A DNA stretch of 64,000 nucleotides from Prinsepia uniflora (lineage: Eukaryota; Streptophyta; Magnoliopsida; Rosales; Rosaceae): positions 58,828,891 through 58,892,890 of the forward strand of contig CM064872.1 of NCBI GenBank assembly GCA_032719365.1, read 5' to 3'. The notes below the pieces were generated by a model. It was not told the origin of the DNA, did no database searches, and worked only from the letters and a program-made list of their open reading frames with translations. Of the stretch, positions 12,253-23,778 are shown piece after piece. The position numbers and the translations under genes are program-made. The stretch's first letter is position 1, and each line of letters starts with the position of its first letter.

Positions 12253-15200
12253 TGTAACGACCCATCCCAAATTCCATGATTAGATTAGTGACTAATCACA
12301 ATTAGTGAGGCTAATCCGTGATTAGTAGAGCGAAATCGGACGAACAATGAAAAATGACCGTTTTGCCCTTGGGCATGGGCAAAACGTTGACTCTTCATTC
12401 GGCCGGTCAAATAGACTTTGACCGATGACCGTGACGTAGTTCGTGACGTCACGAGTTCATAGACAGGTGGCACGTTCAATTCCGACATCCGTGGAGGAAG
12501 TTATGACATTCGGAAGTTTAGGGGCATTTTGGTAATTTTAGTTAAATAGGGCAAATAGTTGACTTTTTGACCAAGAGGTCCGATGGCCAAGGGCCAAAGA
12601 CCATTACGTAGATAAGGACGATACGAATCCATAGACAGGCACCACGGAAGTTTCGGGATACTATTTACGGCGACACGTTTTACGAGACAAAAAGTGCAGT
12701 TTTGTCTCTAGTGGGCCCAGATATTTGTCCTGATGCCAATGGATGAGTGACAAGTGTCACCCATCCAATGGACACCATATTTCCTTCATGCACCGTGCAA
12801 ACCAATCCATTTTCTCCATTTCAAACACACACCCAAAACCCACCCGATCTCACCATTTCTCTCATTCCCGTGCAACCCCAAAACCCATCCATTTCGACCA
12901 GGACTGAGACCAGAGAGTGGGGAGGCGGTTGGATGCTGTGGCCGGCCCAGGGAGCGCCGCCGTGGACGGCGGTGGTGTCCAACCCGCGAGGTAATCGGTT
13001 TTGCCCATTTTAATCCATTTTTGATTTCTAATTATTAGGGGCTTGTTTGGACGTTTGGTTGAACTAATTAGGTTGCTAGGGGGTTTTTAGGAAGGTTTGG
13101 AGAAGGGGTGGACGTCGGGGAAGCTCTATGGAGGGTTTTGGATTTTTGAACCGTGAGGACCAAATTGGACCGGTTGGATTTATGACGTTTTAGGAGTTAT
13201 AATTAATTGGGTTAGATAGGAAATGAAGAAATAGGAATTTAGGAATTGAAATGGAGGCAAACATACCAAAATTGAGGGAGAAGGAGGCCTGGACCGGTTA
13301 CGCCGGTCCAGTTGCAGGTGAACCGGCCGGTTCAGACCGGCTGCGTGAGGAAGAAGACGCACTGTGCAGTGGCGCGTGAGGCCCACGCGCAGTACACTCC
13401 CAGGGCACGTGAGGGCGCGTGGCAGGGAATCTTGGGAAGATTCCAACATGTGAAATCTTCTATTCGATGTAACGAACATTTTGGGACTGGTTTCGTGTCG
13501 ATCGGATACCGTCTCGATTATGTTCGGGGCATCGGAAGGTTTCGGATCGGGATTAAAAATACGGAAAAATTACGGGGCTTTGGTAGGAGGTTAATTAAGT
13601 AGTTAGTAACCTTCTAGTAAAATTTGGACAGGTTTGGGAGTCCCGGTGATGGTGATCGGCTCGGGGAGCCGTATGGCACGCAAATCGAGGCGACAGCTCG
13701 GACGGTCTGTGAGTGGACCTTGTTTTCTAAATTGGTGCATGCTTAAATGTTTATTATATGTTTTAAATACTTATTTGTGATGCCATGAGTGCATTTGGAT
13801 GTGTGGTTACCTATAGGCACGTATTTCGAGGTTTCGGCCCTATACGGTGCCTATACGGGTCTGTATGTCTTTATTGGTCTAAATGAAAATGTTTTGGATT
13901 TCAAATGGATAAACTCGGGTATGAGACCCATTTGGTTTTGTCTCGGGAATATGACGCTATTTACGACCTTCGGGTCTAAATCGTGGTCGCGACGGGTGCT
14001 ATGTGCACGTCGATCGACGATATGACGCTCGCCTCCGAATTGAGATGTGTTCCTTCCGGAGAGGTCACGATGCACGATTCGTGGTCGGGCAGCCTGGGGA
14101 GGCTCGACTTCGGAGTGCTGACGGTTCAGGATATCGATCGATGATGGGTGCACTATGATCTTGTGATGGTCGCGTCGGTTGATACGTTCACGGCGACATA
14201 CCAGGATTGAGGGCGGTCCTGGATGGATGGTTGAACACATCACTATGATCGGAGTCGTGACTGACCCTTAGATATTGGGCACGGTGCCCAGTTGAGTCAT
14301 ATGTTCGGGCATGAGACCCAGTTGTTTTACACTGATGATTTCGGGTCAGGGACCCTACGTGGATTTCCAAGTTCATGACGGTTTATGGGAACCGGCATGA
14401 ACTCTGGAAAGGTCATTCTGGTTCATGACGGTTTATGGGAACCGGCATGAACCCTATTTAATGGATGTTATGGATCATGACGGTTCAATGGAACCGAGCG
14501 TGAATGTTTATGTTATGTATATATATGTATTCATATACCTTCCTTTACTTCTATTATCTCCTCCGGGGAGGGTCGTTGACCTGGGTGGACCCCGGAGTAG
14601 TCACGGAGCACCGACTGAGTGGAGTCACCCCCCAGTTGGGTTCCTTACTCTCACGAAGGCTATGATTACTATTACCTCGGGTAGGGTCAGTGGTCTGCGG
14701 ACATTGATCTTGACTTTGAGAAGACTCGGATTGAGACCTGAGTAGCACGCGCGTAGCTTTGGAAACCGTGACAGGATTGGTTGTGCGAATTATATGTATA
14801 TATGATGTATGCTATATGAGATATATGATATGATATATGATGTGTGTTTACACAGGTTTTGGGCAGTGGCCCGTTTGGTTAGTTTCTTCTGATTTGGGCG
14901 GAGTCCCTTATGGATTTGGGCAGTGGCCCGTGTACTTGATTTCATTATGGTTTTTTATGGATAAATGGTTTTCGAATGCATGCATGCTTTTTAGTGAAGG
15001 GTACAAATGTCTTCTCATTAAAATGTTTTTATAAACTTTTGTTTTGTCCACTCACAGCTTTTAATGTTTTGACTGCCCTTCAGGTTGACATTGGATATGT
15101 ACTGTAGCAGAGACCGAGATATCACATACCTCCTCCGGATCCTGGCGTACTCTGATAGCCCGGGAGGGCAAAGGTCGGAAATATCCCTTGTCTGACACTC

Positions 15201-15263
15201 CGTGTCAGACGGGAGCAGGGTCATCCCGCACTAATCCCGGGGGGATTGGGATGGGTCCTGTCA
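12253..15263 (+). repeat. 3' LTR of the LARD-like element
   Basis: 3011 bp, TGTAACGACCC to GGTCCTGTCA, collinear with 5995-9049. Differences are scattered substitutions (four in the first 60 bases, fewer in most later stretches) and a roughly 40-bp deletion near 12642. The hairpin module recurs near 14370 and 14420. Confidence 0.9.
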
Positions 15264-15369
15264 GTAATTTGCCGACCTTGCCGACCTTGCTGTATTTTCC
15301 TCATCTTATACTTCATTTAAACCTTGAACTCTTCCATTTATACCATTCTTATCATACGCGGCTTACACA

Positions 15370-16375
15370 TAGACTTAAACATACAAGTCGAGGTTCGGTC
15401 TTACTCAGCCTACACCCCAACACTTGCTATCTTGACTCCAACTTTCAAGTCGGTGTACAGCCTTACTTGGCTTACACCAACACTCGGACTCAAACCTACG
15501 AGTCGGGGTTCGGTCTTACTCGGTCCACACCCCAACACTTGCTATTTTGACTCAAACTTTTGAGTCAGTGTATAGCCTTACTTGGCTTACACCAACACTT
15601 AAACTCAAACATACGAGTCGTTTTTCGGTCTTACTCGGCCTACACCCCAATACTTGCTATTTTGACTCAAACTTTCGAGTCAGTGTACAGCCTTACTCGG
15701 CTTACACCAACACTTAGACTCAAACATATGAGTCAGAGTTCGGTCCTACTCGGCCTACACCCCAACACGCTATCTTGACTCCAACTTTTGAGTCGGTGTA
15801 CAGCCTTACTCGGCTTACACCAACACTTAGACTCAAACCTACGAGTCGGGGTTCGGTCTTACTCAACCTACACCTCAACACTTGCTATTTTGACTCAAAC
15901 TTCCGAGTCGGTGTACAGCCTTACTCGGCTTACACTAACACATAGACTCAAACATATGAGTCGGGGTTCTGTCTTACTCACCCTACACCACAACACTTGT
16001 TATTTTGACTCAAACTTTCGAGTCGGTGTACATCCTTACTCGGCTTACACTAGCACTTGGACTCGAACCTACGAGTCGGGGTTCGGTCTTACTCGGCCTA
16101 CACCTCAACACTTGCTATTTTGACTCAAACTTCCGAGTCGGTGTACAGCCTTACTCGTCTTACACTAACACATAGACTCAAACATATGAGTCGGGATTCT
16201 GTCTTACTCGGCCTACACCCCAACACTTGCTATTTTGACTCAAACTTTCCAGTCGGTGTACATCCTTACTCGGCTTACACTAGTGCTTGGACTCGAACCT
16301 ACGAGTGGGGGTTCGGTCTTACTCGGCCTACACCCCAACATTTTCTATTTTACATAATGGGTCTTACTCGACCTA
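15370..16375 (+). repeat. 115-bp tandem repeat array of the Tat-like element
   Basis: The word GAGTCGGGGTTCGGTCTTAC and variants start near 15386, 15500, 15615, 15730, 15843, 15958, 16073, 16188 and 16303, giving a period of 113-115 bp and about nine copies. Each unit has two related halves (GAGTCGGGGTTCGGTC and GAGTCGGTGTACAGCC) about 57 bp apart. From about 15958 neighbouring units alternate, giving a 230-bp higher-order period. Arrays between integrase and the 3' LTR are typical of Tat/Ogre-type elements. Open frames across it are by-products, since 115 is not a multiple of three. The 106 bases before it (15264-15369) are element spacer. Confidence 0.9.
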
Positions 16376-16540
16376 CAAATATTACTTCCGTTCGTTGAGG
16401 CAAGTTTGTTTTCATTCATTGTGCAGACCTAGTATGCTCGGTCTGCAAGAGCATTACAAAATACAACCTCTCGGTCTTCCTACCAACTACTAACCAAAAA
16501 AAAGAAAAAAAGGTACACGGCGCGAAGGCCTTTCCCTACA

Positions 16541-18958
16541 CTAGTGTGCAGACCCAGGGCCTTCAACCGCATCCTCGTCCTGGTCCTCTTCATCCCCCGA
16601 CTCGTCCTCGAACATGTCGGCAGTGATGTCCTAGCAGAGCCAGGGTGTCTTGACTGTTAGCCCTGGGTTGTTGAGGAAGAGGTTCCAGAAGAACTCCTAC
16701 TCGCAATCGGCCGCGTATTCATTTTTTATCTTGTCCTACTCCTCGGACGCTTTGAACTCGGCCACAGCTCCCTTTCGGGCCTCTTCCAGGTCGGCCTCCC
16801 TAGCCGCCTTAACCCGGCACGGTTCTTTCTAGTGCCGCAGTCGGTCCTTCTATTTGACCTCGAGCTCGGCCTTCATTTGGTCCCTTGAGGCCAGGGCCTC
16901 CGGATTTTTCCACCTCTTGGCTTCCAACTACCGGGTTAGGTTGGTTGCCTGCTTGATTACCTCCTCGGAGCGTTGCCAAGCTGGAGGTAGACTTCACCGA
17001 GAACCTGCACATGACAACTGTTAGAATAAAATCTACTCGGCTTACAACTTAAACTTGCACAAAAGAACTTACATTGCTAAGGAGTAGCAGGGCCTTCTCC
17101 ATCTTCTGGTCAGCCGACCGGCATTGCACCTTATCCAACTTGTCCAGGGGAATAGAGGCTCCATGACAGACTCCGTTCAGCAACGGCACCATCTGTCTCA
17201 GGCAGCAAAGGATGGCCACGGTACTGGACTCCTTGTCGATCGACTCCCCCTCAGTGAATACACCAAGGTTCACATCCCCCCGCTTATTCAGCATCTCGAG
17301 AATCCTCATGTCCTGGCGAAGGGGGACGGTGGAGGATTGAACTCTGGGAGAGGCATGGTGCGCTTGCCCCCAATTTTTCCTGAGCCGACAAAATTGTCTT
17401 GGCCTCCTTTAGTACCTTTGTCCACTTGGGGTCGGGGGAAAGCACTCGGTCTCCCTCGATATCGGCTTATTTTCTTTTCGGAGACTGAGGGGGACTTGGC
17501 GGCCATAGCTTAGAGGATTGGCTCTGCCTCGAGCGAACGGTCCGCTCATTTTGCCCTTTGTCTGATCGGTCTTTTTTCTTCTTGAGCAAATACTCGAGCC
17601 GCTCGGCAGCCTTCGACAACGAGGCTGACTCCTGAATGGTCATATCGGCCTTCATCCTCAGCTGTTCACAATCTTTGAGTATCTAGCTACGGAGGTGATA
17701 CGGAACTGCATCACCGAGACATTGGTCAGCACATGTGTACAAAAAAAAAAATCAGACTTACCCTCGTTGGTGTCGATTAGGCCTGCCTTGTACTGAAATC
17801 CTAGCAACCGAAGGATGCGTCGATTTTGATTCAAGTCATCCATGATTTCCCTCACTCGGTGTACGATTGTTTTCTCTTCTGTGGAGATCTCTTCGTAGGG
17901 GAACAAACATGCACACCGAGAAACCAGTCAGCACTTATAGCCATACTTGAAAATATATATATATATATACACTAATGTAAAACAATCATTATATAGAATA
18001 TAAACAAGGTTGGCCTATGCTACAACTTTCAACCTTGGGTCTGAAACTTGGTCAATATTGGCGACCACTCGATGTCCCCCTACCAGCTACCACCGACCCG
18101 GAAAAATTTGGTTTTATACAACTTCTGGGAAGTCGGTATGTCCAAAATAAACTCCCCCCCCCCCCCCCCGGGCATACTTTTTCTACAGTGACGGACGAAG
18201 ACCCACCCCATGCTCTGCTGTTGGAACCCAAACTCATAAAGGTAACTGAGTTGCGCATAGGTCGGCTCCAGTTGCTCGACCCAACGGAATGTCACGTAGA
18301 GGGAGCAGAGCACAATCCAGACATTGGGATTAAGCTGGCAGAGTGCTACCCCCATCTTCTTCATCATCTTCCACAGCCAAGGATGCAGCGGCAGTCTCAC
18401 CCCATGGTGCATCAACTCGGTATAGAATAATGCCATACCAGCCGGGGGATTACTCGGTCTTTCATTCCTTGTCGGTAGTTGCGTGATCACCGACTCAGGC
18501 ACGCTAAACTCTATCCGCATTTTCATCAGACCCTTCTCGGTCTCCTTGTTGACCATTTCGTCAACAGTAAAGGCGGCCCGTTCTATCAGTACCGCATCCA
18601 AGACCGACTCATCACTGGTCGGTTTTCTCTTATTCAACTGCACAGAGCCTTTATCTCGATCGTGGTTTAACTTTAAGGCCCGATATACCCCTACTTTCAC
18701 TATCGTCTCGGCGTCTACCAGGAAGTTTCCACCGCCCGATCGATCGACCAATTCAACCCTTGCACCTGTTTCCGTTGTTTGGCTGGAAGACTCAACCGTA
18801 CCATGCACCGTGTGTGTTCTATTTTTTACTTTGGCCGAGAGGGCCTCGTCCCCACTCCCAGAAACGGGAATGAGAACCTGCACACTACTGTCTGACGACT
18901 CACCGCCCTATGAGTCGTAGTACTTTCCCTCAGTCACTGAGTCACTATCCCCGGACAT
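16541..18958 (-). pseudogene. Spliced antisense ORF of a Tat-like retroelement
   Basis: The gene lies antisense to the retroelement, between the repeat array and the 3' LTR, as described for extra ORFs of Tat-lineage elements. It starts MSGDSDSVTEGKYYDS at 18958. A core segment LMHHGVRLPLHPW...LCQLNPN (about 18410-18310) resembles the plant 'putative gypsy type transposon' domain (Transposase_28). A coiled-coil-like C-terminus follows (AREADLEEARKGAVAEFKAS, then an acidic tail to a stop near 16541). Two introns show good borders: GTAAGT...GATGCAG (about 17760-17713) and GTAAGT...GTGCAG (17072-17005). A third near 18030-17880 is less clear. At least nine in-frame stops are all TAG, and small frameshifts occur near 17310 and 16985. 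The product is therefore dead; the original function is unknown. Confidence 0.75.
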
Positions 18959-19782
18959 CTACAAAAAAAAGAGGGGGAAAACACAACTCAGAAGACCGAC
19001 TCGGGCCTACGAAGATCTGACCACAAACTTCACCAAGTTCATGACCATTTCTTCACCAAATCCTAATTTAATCGACAGATTGGACTCAAGGGGTGCTTAC
19101 CATGTTTTTTCACAAAGGAGCTGTTAGTCAGAAATCGCACCGCCATACGTACCATCGCCGAGAGCTGATCGGAAATCACTTTTTACTTTGACAGAGTTTT
19201 CCCACTTTTCTCACAAACGCAAAGTGAGAAAATCGGTGAAAAAACTCCTCATATTTATAGAGCTTGGTGAAGACTACGAGGTGTCACCACTCTCAATGGC
19301 TTACACGTGTCGCGACCCACATATCTAATCGACATGTGTCAACCATCCAGTCGAGGGAGGCCAACCGTCCTTCCCAAATCCACCACCGACCTATCACAGG
19401 TCTCACCGAGACAGGTACATCTCTCAGTGTCCACCACTTCCAGCAGGTGAAGGAACACCCCTTACCGAACCTAAAGGGCTTCGTGGCCGAGCCAGATACA
19501 CCGCTCATTTTGTCAAGCCAACACAAGGCTGGGCCCTCCTTACCGACGGTGGTGCCACCACCGAGATACATTCAGAACATGAACGACCAAGCTAGCTCAG
19601 TCGAGACACCTTCTCCTGAGACTGACCACTTCCCAATTTTTCGCCTTGACCCAGACAATCTCAGCGGACTCTCTTGCCAAGGGACTTGTGGGACTGCAGG
19701 TGTACTTCCCACTAGGGTTTGGGAGAATGAGACAAGCCCCCGACCGAGAAATTCCACCTTAGACAAGGACTTGGGGGACTTC
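18959..19782. other. Retroelement segment between antisense ORF and 3' LTR
   Basis: This holds the presumed leader and promoter of the antisense ORF. It ends with a purine-rich tract (GACAAGGACTTGGGGGACT) before the LTR start at 19783. A 174-codon plus-strand frame (19264-19788) has no recognisable domain and overlaps the polypurine tract, so I do not call it a gene. Confidence 0.5.
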
Positions 19783-20270
19783 TGTTGACACCATATCTGA
19801 CCAGACCCATTGGGCCGTATACTTAAAACCCAAGCGTCAAATAAGGCCCAAACCCACCGTACTTACATAGCCCCAACACTGGGCCCAATACGGGACGACA
19901 CGTGGAAGTCTATCCACCCTTGGTCTACGTAACACATGTCAGCACACAAATCGAGGAGTATTTGTCCCACATCGAAACTAGGGGAATCGAACATCCCACT
20001 CACCCATACATAAGAGGTACGCATTTTCCAATAAAGGTAACTAATATCTACTATTCACTACAACTTTGCCCAATTTACCATTTACTGTTTCCTCTTACAA
20101 ACAAAGTTACTAACTTGATCGTCGAAAAATCTTAGACTGGTACCACATCGGTGCCCGTACTAACGTGAGACCTGCTATTCACCTAGGTTGACAGGCTACG
20201 AGGAAGGACATGCGTTATTTGGTGGTTGGACGACGAGTAATCGACAATTGGAACATTTAACGCTTCAACA
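19783..20270 (+). repeat. 3' LTR of the Tat-like element
   Basis: It starts TGTTGACACCATATCTG just after the purine tract and is taken to end at CGCTTCAACA, giving terminal inverted bases TGTTGA/TCAACA and a length of about 488 bp. No 5' LTR is in the window, so the right end rests on the terminal inverted repeat only. The next 168 bases (20271-20438) hold nothing I recognise. Confidence 0.65.
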
Positions 20271-20438
20271 GACTTTAACGAAATTTACAAATATAAGGAA
20301 TGGAGTCCACCTAGTGAACAAGGAGTAAAAAAACTTAAACAGACAGCTTATCAAATCAAATTTAGAACATTATAGATCCAAAATCCTCTTACATTGCTGA
20401 CTATTCTAATCTAACTCACTGCCGCATTTTAATCTAGT

Positions 20439-20523
20439 AGACTAGTATAGAGAGAAATATCTTTAAATTCTATGAGCTGCAGTGTTTGAGAATATAGTTC
20501 CTTTTTTTAGACTAGTATAGAGA
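20439..20523 (+). repeat. 70-bp tandem duplication, second copy split by an LTR
   Basis: AGACTAGTATAGAGA at 20439-20453 is followed by GAAATATCTTTAAATTC. The same 15-mer recurs at 20509-20523 and is then interrupted by LTR sequence. Its continuation GAAATATCTTTAAATTC reappears at 23384, right after the LTR. Joining the two flanks recreates the uninterrupted first copy exactly, with no target duplication. Confidence 0.8.
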
Positions 20524-23383
20524 ATCCCGATCCCGTCTAACTTACGCATGACAAGCAGGCTAAACTGACGTCCAGTTATCCGAACTACTGTGGATCGTGG
20601 GTGTGATGTCTCCGTCTCTCTCGATCAACAGCTCGCACCACAACAACCTGGAGGGTATCGAAAAACATGAAAAGACTGTGAGTGGACAAAAATAAAGTTT
20701 AAGTTCAAAAACAGTTAACAGAAAACACAATTACATTTATACCCTCCGTTTCAAAAACCAATGCATGCATATCAAAGGTATGACGTCAAACCATGTAAGA
20801 AAACCAAGTAGTTTATTTTTCCAATTCCCGGGCCTCAGCCCAAAACCATCGAAAACCATTTCATCCGGGCATAGCCCAAAACCTCGGAAAACCATGATTG
20901 AGAACCAAACACATTTGCAACCATATTTCCATCCATCGAACCTGCTGGATCTATCTGAATCTTTAAACTCCCGAGTCTTTAAACTCAATCCAGGCCTCAA
21001 TATAATCTGAGTCTTTAAACTCAACAGGCCTACGGGGGAAATATCAATATATCCGAGTCTTTAAACTCCGGAGTCTTTAAACTCAATCCGGGTCTTTAAA
21101 CCCAATCCGGGTCCGTCCCCCGTCAAACATAATCCGGGTCTTTAAACCCAATAACCAGATCCAGCAAATCCAATCCAAAACCATTTGAAAACCTTTTTCC
21201 CCTTCTGAATCCGAATCCGCAATCTCATCAGGATCCCGAATCCAAACCCAGAAATCATATCCATCTCCTTTCCAGATCCGAGTCCGCAACCAACATTCCG
21301 TAAGCTAGCATCCGGAATAACTATTCTGAACCCAAACCCGGAATCCATTTCAAGTCCCAAGTCGAATCCCGAATCGTCATCCGGAAATCCGATTCACAAA
21401 CCTGAAATCACATTTCTCAAAACCACCTTTTGAACTAGGCTTCAAGCTCGAAAACCCTTTTTCGAAAACACTTTTCTGAAATCCTTTTCTTCCTTTGAAA
21501 TCAAATCGTATTTCAAATCCCGAAATCAATTCATTAAAACCAGGTTCAAATCACAATATCCATCAAAATCTCGTAAAAAGTGAAATACCGTTATTTCCTC
21601 GAAAAACGTGCAAAAACCATAAACCATCACATTCATAAATCAAATCATAGAATCAAGTATAGAAAACATATAAAAACATATATGCATGCGTCAAGAGTTA
21701 GAAAGCAAAGTCCACTCACAGACCATTCCGACATCTCCTCGATACGCGTACACTTACGCCGTTTCGGGCCATTCCGTTATCTTCGGCTTTCCCGAACCTA
21801 TCCAAATCCCATAACGAGGTCACTAACTACTTTACAAAAGTCCTACTCAAGTCCCATAATTTTCCCGTATTTTTAACTATTTTTAACCGAGCCCTAAAAC
21901 CTTCGGACAGCCTGAAACATATCGAGCCGATGTCCGATTGACTCGAAACCAGCGCCAAAATGTTCGTTACAACGAATACTTTAAAAGTCGTGTTGGAACA
22001 TTCCTAGAAATCCGTGCCACGCACCCACACGCGTCGTCCAAAGGGGCTGCGCGTGGGCCTCACGCGAGGCTACTGTTCATCTTCAACCTTGGGACAAACC
22101 GGTCCAGCTAAACCGGACCGGCGTGGACGGTTCACCCATTTTCTTGCTTAATTTAGTCCCGTTTTTCGTCCTAATTAACCTAGTCGTTCGGTCCTTCTCC
22201 CCCTAATCTCCTAACATGATTAAAATGTAACAAAACCACGAGTTTTGTACCTTCCTGGTCACACAAATAAACCGGCCATCTTCGACCCATGCTCTTGCAC
22301 GATCCCGGTCTCCAAACTTCGTGCTTCCAAGCTCAATCAACTCTTTAGGACCTCCAAAACTTCATTCAATCGTTCAATTTCATTAATAATCCCCAAAACA
22401 TAATTCACCATTTTCGAATTTAAAAACGGAATTTATGGAACTTCCACTTACCGTCCTTTCCAAGTCTCCACTCCCAACTTGTGAAGCTCCTCGAAAGCTC
22501 CCAACCATTTTCCAATCAAGAATCATGAGTTTAAGTCCTCAGTTGGGTGATTGAATCCTGGTTTCCTCACGATTATCGTCCATTCTGTTTCCACTGGTAT
22601 TGTGGCCACCATCCACGGCGAACCGATGTGATCACACCATAACAACCCTCTCACTTCCTTCTTCCTTTTTCGTTCACTCTTTAAGGCAAAAGATGGAGAT
22701 TAACTGGTTAATTGGAATGGGAGTCCACGGCTTACACGACCTCTCTGTTTTCTCTTCACGGCCAAACCGTGCACAAATTTAAAACCCGTCGAGCCTTCTA
22801 CACCCATCCAGCCTCTGCCAGGTGTCCAAAACCTGTGGACACACCATTAAAAGCAAGCCAAGTGTCCCACTTCCATTGGGCACAGATCCCAAGGCAGAAA
22901 ATATCCAGAATGCCCATTGCTGCCCAAATTACCGTTTTGCCCTTCGCCGTTCTAGACCCATAACTCACTCGTCCTACGTCCGATGTAAGCATGCCTCCTG
23001 TCGTTGAACTCAGGACGACGAGATCTACCTAACGGTCCTCAATCTACGTGAAGAAACCTCGCCGTAAAAAAAGTCAACAAATGCCCCTCTTTTAACCAAT
23101 TTACGAAAGTGCCCTCAACCTTCCGAACGTCATAACTTTTTCCTCGGACGTCGGAATCGGACATGCCACCTGTCTACGGACTCATGACGTCCCAAACTAC
23201 GTCACAGTCATCGGTCAATGCCCAATTGACATTCCGAACGAAAAGTCAACTTTTTGCCCATTTCAAGGGAAAAACCGTCATTCGGCTACAAAAGTCCAAA
23301 AGTAACCCACGAAACACCGATTAACTTAGCTAATTCATCACTAATCACTTCGTTAATTGCGACTGCCGGGACGGGTCGTTACA
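20524..23383 (-). mobile_element. Solo LTR, minus strand, lacking about 34 bp of its end
   Basis: The LTR starts at 23383 on the minus strand (TGTAACGACCCGTCCC) and runs to about 20524. The equivalent LTR at 44315-47236 continues another 34 or so bases to TGTCA, which are missing here. It carries arrays of GAGTCTTTAAACTC and GGGTCTTTAAACCC words (20955-21140), the inverse of arrays in the 30661-33778 LTR. No protein-like frame was found. Confidence 0.8.
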
Positions 23384-23433
23384 GAAATATCTTTAAATTC
23401 TGTGAGCTGCAGTGTTTGAGAATATAGTTCCCC

Positions 23434-23619
23434 TTTTTTTATTGGTGAAAACCAAAGTATGTCTTGCACGTAAAGGAGAACTAACTCTCGAACCGCGTAG
23501 AATCTCGATACGGGGGGAACTCTCCCTAATATTGGCTACTTCATTCACAAGACTCGAACTTGAGACCTTGCTTAAGGGAAATAAGGTTTTTTCCACTTGA
23601 ACCAGCAACCATTGTTATC
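23434..23619 (-). mobile_element. tRNA-derived SINE
   Basis: On the minus strand, TGGTTCAAGTGG (about 23605-23594) fits an RNA polymerase III A box and AAGTTCGAGTCTT (about 23557-23545) fits a B box. The element ends in an A run (plus-strand T run, 23434-23440). TAGTTCCC lies on both sides (23425-23432 and 23620-23627), a plausible target duplication. Confidence 0.7.
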
Positions 23620-23778
23620 TAGTTCCCTTCTATGCTATTTTGATGTGATCTTTTTGTCGGATGTTATTATTTCTTAAAGGACATTTTAGGCCATTGCGCT
23701 TCTTGCCCTATAAACTATGCATAATTTTTAAGTGTGTGACCTCTTGTAAATTTTATAATCTCATTATTTGTGTAACAG

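Larger units (their letters stand above)
5995..15263 (+). mobile_element. LARD-like LTR retrotransposon, complete ends, non-coding interior
   Basis: Two long direct repeats (5995-9049 and 12253-15263) begin TGTAACGACCC and end GGGTCCTGTCA. A primer-binding site follows the left one and a polypurine tract precedes the right one. Flanks are GTAAA (5990-5994) and GTAAT (15264-15268), a 4/5 match for a 5-bp target duplication. The 3.2-kb interior has no gag-pol frame on either strand. LTRs of about 3 kb with a non-coding interior fit a large retrotransposon derivative (LARD), which would depend on proteins from another element. The end of the interior (TTTCGAGGACGAAATTAATT then AAGGAGGGAAGG) resembles the pol 3' end of Tekay/Del chromoviruses, suggesting its parent lineage. 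The two LTRs still look very alike, so the insertion is relatively young. Confidence 0.85.

Noticed and set aside
15370..16375. Regular repeats that might suggest a CRISPR array
   Set aside because: The whole 115-bp unit is repeated with no unique spacers, and the context is a plant retroelement.
15188..16493. Overlapping plus-strand open frames of 68-120 codons
   Set aside because: They run through the 115-bp tandem array in shifting frames, show only repeat-encoded YSAYTPT-like words and match no protein family.
18017..18430. 137-codon plus-strand frame
   Set aside because: It lies opposite the antisense retroelement ORF, which has the recognisable domain, and carries a C17 run.
19264..19788. 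174-codon plus-strand frame as a retroelement gene
   Set aside because: It overlaps the purine tract and LTR start and shows no domain.
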